From contig NZ_MAGP01000117.1 of the NCBI RefSeq assembly GCF_002926165.1, positions 1 through 64,000 on the forward strand: a stretch of DNA of 64,000 nucleotides. The letters are read 5' to 3'. Both the position numbers and the translations under genes were made by a program. How positions within the stretch are numbered: the stretch's first letter is position 1; each line of letters opens with the position of its first letter. Below are positions 58,812-64,000 of the stretch, one piece after another. Origin of the DNA: Micromonospora chalcea. GTDB taxonomy: Bacteria > Actinomycetota > Actinomycetes > Mycobacteriales > Micromonosporaceae. Under the pieces are notes generated by a model. It was not told the origin of the DNA. It searched no databases and saw only the letters and a program-made list of their open reading frames with translations.

Positions 58812-60410
58812 TCAGCCTCTGCGGAACAGGGCGGTGAGGCGTCGCCAGAGGCGGCGCAGCGGGCCTCCGCCGGCGCCGGCGATGAGCGAGTCGGCGGTGG
58901 CGCGGGCGGCCGGGTCGAGGGCCGGGGTCGCCCGCGCCAGATAGGCGAGCGACACCGCCACCGGGGTACGCCGGGCGGTGCCGGATGCCACCTCGGTGAG
59001 CCGCCCGGCCACCACGGCGGCCACGTCGGCGCGGGTGGCCGGGTCCACCCAGGCGGCGGTGACCAGGGCGAACAGCGCCGCCTCGGCGGCCGGGCCGGGA
59101 TCGGTGGCCAGTTCGTGCAGCACCCGCCGCCGGGTCGACGACTCCCACGGCTCGTCGGTGCGGTGGTGCAGCAGGCCGAGGCAGGCCCAGACCTGCGCGC
59201 AGCGTCTCCACAGTGCCGGGTCCTGCCCGCCGAGCACGCGGCCCAGCGCGGTGGCGGGTGCCTCCGGCGGGTGCGCCAGCAGCGCGAGCAGGTCGGCGAG
59301 GTCCAGTGTGGCCAGCCCGACAGCGGCGTCGTACGCGGCCGGGGGGTGCGCCCACGCCGGGTGCGCCAGGTGCTGGAGGCGGCGTACCGCGGCTGCCGAG
59401 GGAGCGGGCCCGTCGGGGGACGGGAAATCGTCGTCTGCCGGTGTGACCTGACCCAGCCAGGGCCGCCCCCGGCAGCATTCGGCGAGGTCGCCGTGCTCGT
59501 GCGTGTCGTCCGGATGTTCCCGGACGAAGTCGGCGAGCGCCACCAGGTGGTCCACGTCGCCGTCGCGCAGGTAGCGCAGCCGGTGCGCGGTGTGCACGGC
59601 ACAGTCGAAGGTGGGGTCCTTCGCCAGCGCCCGGTCGATCCAGCCCAGCGCCGCGTCGAGCCGGCCGTTGTCGGCGAGCGTGCCGGCGATGTCCGCGTAG
59701 ACGGCGAGGTCGTCGGGGTCGAGCGCGACAGCCCGTTCCAGCGCCGCCAGCGCCTCGCCGGTGCGGCCGGCGCTGCGGTACGCGTACCCGAGCCACACCT
59801 CGCCGAGTTTGGTGGGCTGTGCGCGTACCCCCCGGGTGGCCCAGGTGACGGCGAGGGTGACCTCGCCGAGGCGCCGGGCCAGCGCGGACGCCGCGCCCAG
59901 CAGCAGCGGGTGGGCCGGATGCACGGTGATCGCATTGCGGGCCAGCGTGAGGTACGGCGCCAGCGGCTCGCGCAGCCGGCGCGGCGCGGGGTCGGGCGCC
60001 GCCGCGCAGACCTGCATGAGGATCCGGGCGGTGCGTTCGGGGTCGAGGCGTTCCGGCAGGTCGGTGGCGGTCACCCAGGGTACGGCGGCCCACGGCGCGG
60101 CGGGCGCGTAGCCGGTGGCGGCGGCCAGCAGGTCGAGCCCTTCGGCGGGCCGGCCGGCGGCGGCGAGCAGGTGCGCGCGGGCCACCACGGCGCCGACGAA
60201 CGCCTGCTGACCGAGCGGGAAGAGGTCCAGGTCGCCGCCGCTGGCCGCGTCCAGCCGGGCGAGCGCTTCGTGCGCCTCGGGCAGCGTGGGGGAGCGGACC
60301 AGCGCGGCGGCGATGTGGTCGGCGGCGTGCCGCAGGTCGCCCTCGCCCAGCGCCAGCCGGGCCAGCGCGAGTTCCTCCTCCGCCGAGAGCGCGGCGTCGT
60401 CCTCGGGCAC
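58812..60410 (-). CDS. Tetratricopeptide-repeat protein
   Basis: A 532-aa cytoplasmic protein with TPR-like helical pairs in the N-terminal two thirds (for example GEALAALERAVALDPDDLAV and AALGWIDRALAKDPTFD) and a helix-rich C-terminal third. No enzyme motif or membrane segment. The GTG at 60410 follows GGAAGGAC. Function unknown; a protein-interaction scaffold is likely. Confidence 0.8.
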   Translation of the reverse strand: MPEDDAALSAEEELALARLALGEGDLRHAADHIAAALVRSPTLPEAHEALARLDAASGGDLDLFPLGQQAFVGAVVARAHLLAAAGRPAEGLDLLAAATGYAPAAPWAAVPWVTATDLPERLDPERTARILMQVCAAAPDPAPRRLREPLAPYLTLARNAITVHPAHPLLLGAASALARRLGEVTLAVTWATRGVRAQPTKLGEVWLGYAYRSAGRTGEALAALERAVALDPDDLAVYADIAGTLADNGRLDAALGWIDRALAKDPTFDCAVHTAHRLRYLRDGDVDHLVALADFVREHPDDTHEHGDLAECCRGRPWLGQVTPADDDFPSPDGPAPSAAAVRRLQHLAHPAWAHPPAAYDAAVGLATLDLADLLALLAHPPEAPATALGRVLGGQDPALWRRCAQVWACLGLLHHRTDEPWESSTRRRVLHELATDPGPAAEAALFALVTAAWVDPATRADVAAVVAGRLTEVASGTARRTPVAVSLAYLARATPALDPAARATADSLIAGAGGGPLRRLWRRLTALFRRG

Positions 60411-60573
60411 GTCGTCCTTCCGCCGGTCGGGGTCGGTCAGCCGGGCAAGCCTAGGGGATCTTCCGTCAATTAGTGATCCACTGCGCACTCCTGCTCGTTG
60501 CGTTGATTGAGGCTGCTGAAACGTGCAAGACTGAGCATCGAACGCGCGAGAAACGCGCAGAAGGAGGTCTGGA

Positions 60574-61623
60574 GTGACGCGAGCAGGGGCCGGTATGGCC
60601 GCCGACATCGACGAGCAGCCGGCCGGTTACGAGCGTCTGCTCTCCGCCGAGCACGCCGCGGCGATCGCCGAGGTCGCGGCCGTCGTCGCGCAGCGGCGCC
60701 CCCGGCACGTGGTGTTCACCGCGCGGGGCACCTCCGACCACGCCGCGCTCTACGCGGCCTACCTGACCGAGATCCGCCTCGGACTGCCCGCCGGGCTGGC
60801 CTCGCCCAGCGCGATCACCGTCTTCGGCGCCCGGCCCGACCTCTCCGACGCGCTCGTCGTCGGCGTCAGCCAGAGCGGCGGCTCGCCCGACCTCGCCGAG
60901 GTGCTGCGGGTCGCCCGCGCCTCCGGCGCGCTCAGCCTGGCCGTCACCAACAACCCCGGCTCGCCGCTGGTCGAGACCGCCGAGCTGAGCGTGGACATCG
61001 CCGCCGGCCACGAGCGGGCGGTCGCCGCCACCAAGACCTACACCGCCGAACTGCTCGCGCTGCTCATGCTGATCGAGGGGGTACGCGCCGGCGACGGCGT
61101 GCTGCCCGCCGAGGAGCGCGCCGCGCTGAGCCGGCTGCCCGAGCTGGCCGCGCAGACGCTCGCCGACGACACCCCGGCCCGGCTCGCGCCGCGCTACCGG
61201 TTCGCCGCCCAGCTCGTCACCACCGGCCGGGGGTACGCGTACCCGACCGCGCGCGAGGCGGCGCTGAAGCTGATGGAGACCTCGTACCTGCCGGCGCTCG
61301 CCTTCTCCGGCGCCGACCTGCTGCACGGCCCGCTCGCCATGACCGATCCGGACGTACCGGTGCTCGCCGTCGTCGGCTCCGGCCCCGGCGGCACGTCGAT
61401 GCGCGAAGTGCTGCCCCGCCTCGGCGAGCGCCGCGCCGACGTGGTGGTGGTCGGCTCCGCCGAGGTCGGCGAGACCCGGATGGCGGTGCCCGAGGTCGAC
61501 GAGCGGTACGCGCCGCTGCTCGACATCCTGCCGCTGCAACGGCTCGCGCTGGCCCTGGCGCTGGCCCGGGGCGAGGACCCGGACGCGCCGCGCGGCTTGA
61601 AGAAGGTCACGGCGACGATGTGA
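60574..61623 (+). CDS. SIS-domain sugar isomerase-like protein
   Basis: A 349-aa protein with two SIS domains, like the C-terminal isomerase half of GlmS, or AgaS/FrlB-like enzymes: TARGTSDHAALYAAYL, VGVSQSGGSPDLAEVL, TNNPGSPLVETAE and KLMETSYLPALAFSG. No glutaminase domain, so it may deaminate or isomerise an amino-sugar phosphate. The GTG at 60574 follows AAGGAGG. It precedes the PdtaS gene by 25 bp. Confidence 0.88.
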   Translation: MTRAGAGMAADIDEQPAGYERLLSAEHAAAIAEVAAVVAQRRPRHVVFTARGTSDHAALYAAYLTEIRLGLPAGLASPSAITVFGARPDLSDALVVGVSQSGGSPDLAEVLRVARASGALSLAVTNNPGSPLVETAELSVDIAAGHERAVAATKTYTAELLALLMLIEGVRAGDGVLPAEERAALSRLPELAAQTLADDTPARLAPRYRFAAQLVTTGRGYAYPTAREAALKLMETSYLPALAFSGADLLHGPLAMTDPDVPVLAVVGSGPGGTSMREVLPRLGERRADVVVVGSAEVGETRMAVPEVDERYAPLLDILPLQRLALALALARGEDPDAPRGLKKVTATM

Positions 61624-61648
61624 GGCCCGGCGTGGCACGCTGTGTGGC

Positions 61649-63238
61649 GTGTCCACCCTCCGTGACCTCGCCGAGGAGCACACCGCGCTCCGCCCGGCCG
61701 ACATCGACCACCTGCACCGGATCGCCGGCGACTGGCAGCTGCTGTCCGACCTGTCCTTCGCCGACCTGCTGCTCTGGGTGCCGGTGGACGGCGACGGCAC
61801 GTTCCTCTGCGTGGCCCAGGTCCGTCCCACCACCGCCCCGACCGCCTACCTGGACGACCAGGTCGGGCGGATCGTCGGCGGGGCCGAGGTGGCCCACCTG
61901 GAGGTGGCCTACCGGCAGGGACGGATCTGGCGCGAGGGCGACCCGGTCTGGTACGGCGACGTCCCGGCCCGCCACGAGGCGATCCCGGTCCGGCTGCGTA
62001 CCGGCGACGGTGAAGCCGGCGAGGTGATCGCCGTGGTGGGCCGGGACACCAACCTGTCCACCGCGCGCACCCCCAGCCAGCTGGAACTGAACTACCTGAC
62101 CACCGCCGACGACCTGGCCCAGATGATCGCCGATGGCACGTTCCCGCCGCCCCGGCACCCCGGCGAGACCACCTCGGCGCCCCGGGTCGGCGACGGCCTG
62201 GTGCGGCTCGACGCCAACGGCAAGGTCACCTACGCCAGCCCGAACGCCCAGTCCGCGTACCGCCGCCTCGGCTACGCCTCCCACCTCGTCGGCGAGGACC
62301 TGGCCAAGCTGCACCGCCGGCTCGCCGGCGACCCCCTCGAAGGCACCGACGCGGGCAATGCCGTGCTCGCCGCGCTGCGCGGCGAGGCGCCGCCCCGGCG
62401 GGAGATCGACGCCCGCGGCGCGACCATGCTCACCCGGGCGCTGCCGCTGATGCCCGCCGGAGTGCCGATCGGCGCGCTGGTGCTGGTCCGCGACATCACC
62501 GAGGTACGCCGCCGCGACCGCGCCCTGATCACCAAGGACGCCACCATCCGGGAGATCCACCACCGGGTGAAGAACAACCTCCAGACCGTCGCCGCGCTGC
62601 TGCGCCTGCAGGCCCGGCGGGTCTCCATGCCCGAGGCCCGGGTCGCGCTGGAGGAATCGGTACGCCGGGTCGCCTCGATCGCGCTGGTGCACGAGACGCT
62701 CTCCATGTCCAGCGACGAGGCGGTCGAGTTCGACGGCATCGTGGACCGGGTGGCCAGCGCCGCCACCGAGGTCGCCGCCACCGAGGTGAGTGTCGGCATG
62801 CGCCGCCGCGGCACGTTCGGCGTCCTGCCCGCCGAGATCGCCACCTCGCTGGTGATGGTGCTCAACGAGCTGCTGCTCAACGCCGTCGAGCACGGTTTCC
62901 CGTCGGCCGAGGAGGAGGCGGCCGCTCCTCCTGTGGACGTGCCCCGGCCGGAGGCGGGGGTTTCCGCGCCCCGGCCCGAGGTTGTGGTCTCCGCGCACCG
63001 GGCGCGCAAGCAACTGCACGTCACGGTGACCGACAACGGCCGGGGGCTGCCCGAGCAGTTCGACGCCGAGCGCGGCGGCAACCTGGGCCTGCAGATCGTC
63101 CGGGCGCTGGTCACCGGCGAGCTGCGCGGCACCATCGAGCTGCGTAACGGCGCCGACGGCGGCACCGAGGCGGCCATCGTCGTACCGCTGGCCCGCGGCA
63201 CCACCGACCGCCTCACCGGACGAGCAGGGCCACTGTGA
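61649..63238 (+). CDS. pdtaS: Histidine kinase, PdtaS-like
   Basis: A 529-aa cytosolic kinase: N-terminal GAF-like (about 10-160), PAS (about 185-290), HisKA_2 with the phosphoacceptor EIHHRVKNNLQ (about 299-309) and HATPase_c (NELLLNAVEHG, GLPEQFDAERGGNLG). This layout matches mycobacterial PdtaS, which passes phosphate to the RNA-binding ANTAR regulator PdtaR; no PdtaR gene is in the window. The GTG at 61649 starts it. It overlaps the convergent membrane-protein gene by 26 bp. Confidence 0.92.
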   Translation: MSTLRDLAEEHTALRPADIDHLHRIAGDWQLLSDLSFADLLLWVPVDGDGTFLCVAQVRPTTAPTAYLDDQVGRIVGGAEVAHLEVAYRQGRIWREGDPVWYGDVPARHEAIPVRLRTGDGEAGEVIAVVGRDTNLSTARTPSQLELNYLTTADDLAQMIADGTFPPPRHPGETTSAPRVGDGLVRLDANGKVTYASPNAQSAYRRLGYASHLVGEDLAKLHRRLAGDPLEGTDAGNAVLAALRGEAPPRREIDARGATMLTRALPLMPAGVPIGALVLVRDITEVRRRDRALITKDATIREIHHRVKNNLQTVAALLRLQARRVSMPEARVALEESVRRVASIALVHETLSMSSDEAVEFDGIVDRVASAATEVAATEVSVGMRRRGTFGVLPAEIATSLVMVLNELLLNAVEHGFPSAEEEAAAPPVDVPRPEAGVSAPRPEVVVSAHRARKQLHVTVTDNGRGLPEQFDAERGGNLGLQIVRALVTGELRGTIELRNGADGGTEAAIVVPLARGTTDRLTGRAGPL

Positions 63239-64000
63239 TCCCCGGACGCGGCCACACCTGCCGCACCGTGTAGCCCGCGCGCAGCGCGTCGCCCTTCGCA
63301 CCCGGCACCGCCGCCAACGGGTCCGCGCGCCGGCCGGTGACCACCAGCCACACCCGGTTCACCCCGGCCAGGCACCGCGCCGGGTCGTCGCACTCCACGG
63401 CCCAGAGGCTCGCGTCCTGACGCTGGTCGCGGACCACCAGCACGTCGCGTGGCAGCCTCGACCCCAGGTGGTACGCCATGCCGAGATCCGGGAACAGCCA
63501 GCCGTCCCGGGGCGAGTAGACGATCGCGTCGCCCGGCCCCTGCCCGGCGCGGATGGTCCCGGCCGCGCCCGCGTAGTCGACGGGTGCGCTGCGCGGCCAC
63601 TCGTGGGTGCGGCGCAGCGCCGCCTGATCGGGCAACCCGAGCAGCCCGGCCAGGACCACCACCGCGATTCCCGCCGCGACCCGTCCGCGCGGCGACGTCG
63701 GCCCTTGCTCTGCTTCCACGGGCGCGGCAGTGCGGCCGGCTGCGGCGGGTGTCGCCGTGCGCGCTGGTTCAGCGGGCGTTGCTTCAGCGGGCGCTGCTGT
63801 TGCCGGCGTTCGGGCCGGTGCGGGAGTGACCCGCGCGGCAGCCAGCGCGGCGCCGGCCAGTACGCAGGCGAACGGCACGGTGAAGACCAGGTAGCGGGTC
63901 ACCCAGACCGGCACCATCGTTCCGGCGGCGAACATCAGCAGCACCGGCAGCAGCACGGCGGCGGCCGGCAGCAGCGCCCGGCGACCCAGCCGGGCCACGC
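63213..64000 (-). CDS. Membrane protein, 5' partial, GT39-like
   Basis: C-terminal part (at least 261 residues) of a polytopic protein whose frame is open to the right edge. Several hydrophobic helices (AAVLLPVLLMFAAG, WVTRYLVFTVPFACVLAG) with a TRYLVF motif near the bilayer are typical of GT39-type mannosyl- or arabinosyltransferases, then a Pro/Ala/Thr-rich insertion and a soluble end (WVTRYL region followed by WRWPRP-like GRRADPLAAV). Assignment is by pattern. It is convergent with pdtaS and overlaps it by 26 bp. Confidence 0.65.
   Translation of the reverse strand, partial: VARLGRRALLPAAAVLLPVLLMFAAGTMVPVWVTRYLVFTVPFACVLAGAALAAARVTPAPARTPATAAPAEATPAEPARTATPAAAGRTAAPVEAEQGPTSPRGRVAAGIAVVVLAGLLGLPDQAALRRTHEWPRSAPVDYAGAAGTIRAGQGPGDAIVYSPRDGWLFPDLGMAYHLGSRLPRDVLVVRDQRQDASLWAVECDDPARCLAGVNRVWLVVTGRRADPLAAVPGAKGDALRAGYTVRQVWPRPGITVALLVR

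Noticed and set aside
1..64000. CRISPR array, phage, IS element or integrated island
   Set aside because: No direct-repeat/spacer pattern, transposase, integrase or att-like duplication at the tRNAs was seen.

Overview
The window is GC-rich actinobacterial chromosome, most likely from Micromonospora or a close relative (Micromonosporaceae). The signs are two WhiB proteins, a mycoredoxin, a SigR/RsrA-type pair, the AdnAB double-strand-break machine, DUF397/XRE and DUF5709 proteins, a bL37 microprotein, many GTG/TTG starts and dispersed GATCWTGRAGTTG palindromes. There is no CRISPR, phage, plasmid or insertion sequence. About 60 protein genes and two initiator tRNAs cover nearly all of it, and one gene runs off each edge.

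Block A (1-33.5 kb) is a DNA-repair, redox and antibiotic-response neighbourhood. From memory, its backbone is collinear with Mycobacterium tuberculosis Rv3202c-Rv3193c: adnA, adnB, nudC, mrx1, uvrD2, whiB7, an ABC1 kinase, an E1/ThiF-like protein, a DUF2342 metalloprotease-like protein, a PDZ-Lon protease and a UPF0182 membrane protein. Two inserts interrupt it. The first (7-15.2 kb) holds cspA, a DEAD-box helicase, a sulfonate/nitrate-type ABC operon with its own Rrf2 regulator, and a pair of M16 peptidases. The second (16.4-19.6 kb) holds an XRE/DUF397 pair and an MFS exporter. The whiB7 leader carries a WhiB7-type promoter, an upstream ORF, an intrinsic terminator and an alternative antiterminator pairing that can all be read in the sequence.

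Block B (33.5-49.3 kb) is mixed: an ECF sigma factor with a membrane partner, tandem tRNA-fMet genes, an orphan Tat/lipoprotein sugar-binding protein, purC, glpK, a PRPP synthetase-like gene, a two-component system, RsbW-like regulators, an SDR, a GT4 glycosyltransferase, a DMT transporter and a HisN-type phosphatase.

Block C (49.3-64 kb) mirrors M. tuberculosis Rv3228-Rv3220c: rsgA, aroA, an SRAP protein, a WhiB protein, an alpha/beta hydrolase, sigR/sigH with its zinc anti-sigma factor, the 24-residue ribosomal protein bL37 on the opposite strand, a biotinyl-lipoyl protein, a GNAT enzyme, a TetR/DHA2 efflux pair, a TPR protein, a SIS isomerase-like protein, a PdtaS histidine kinase and the end of a membrane protein.

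The most interesting signals are regulatory: the whiB7 attenuator, a sigma-R promoter placed upstream of a second in-frame sigR start, a Cys-less Rrf2 regulator with a candidate operator, a perfect 13-bp inverted repeat at 9.16 kb, and three phased DnaA boxes at 25.8 kb.
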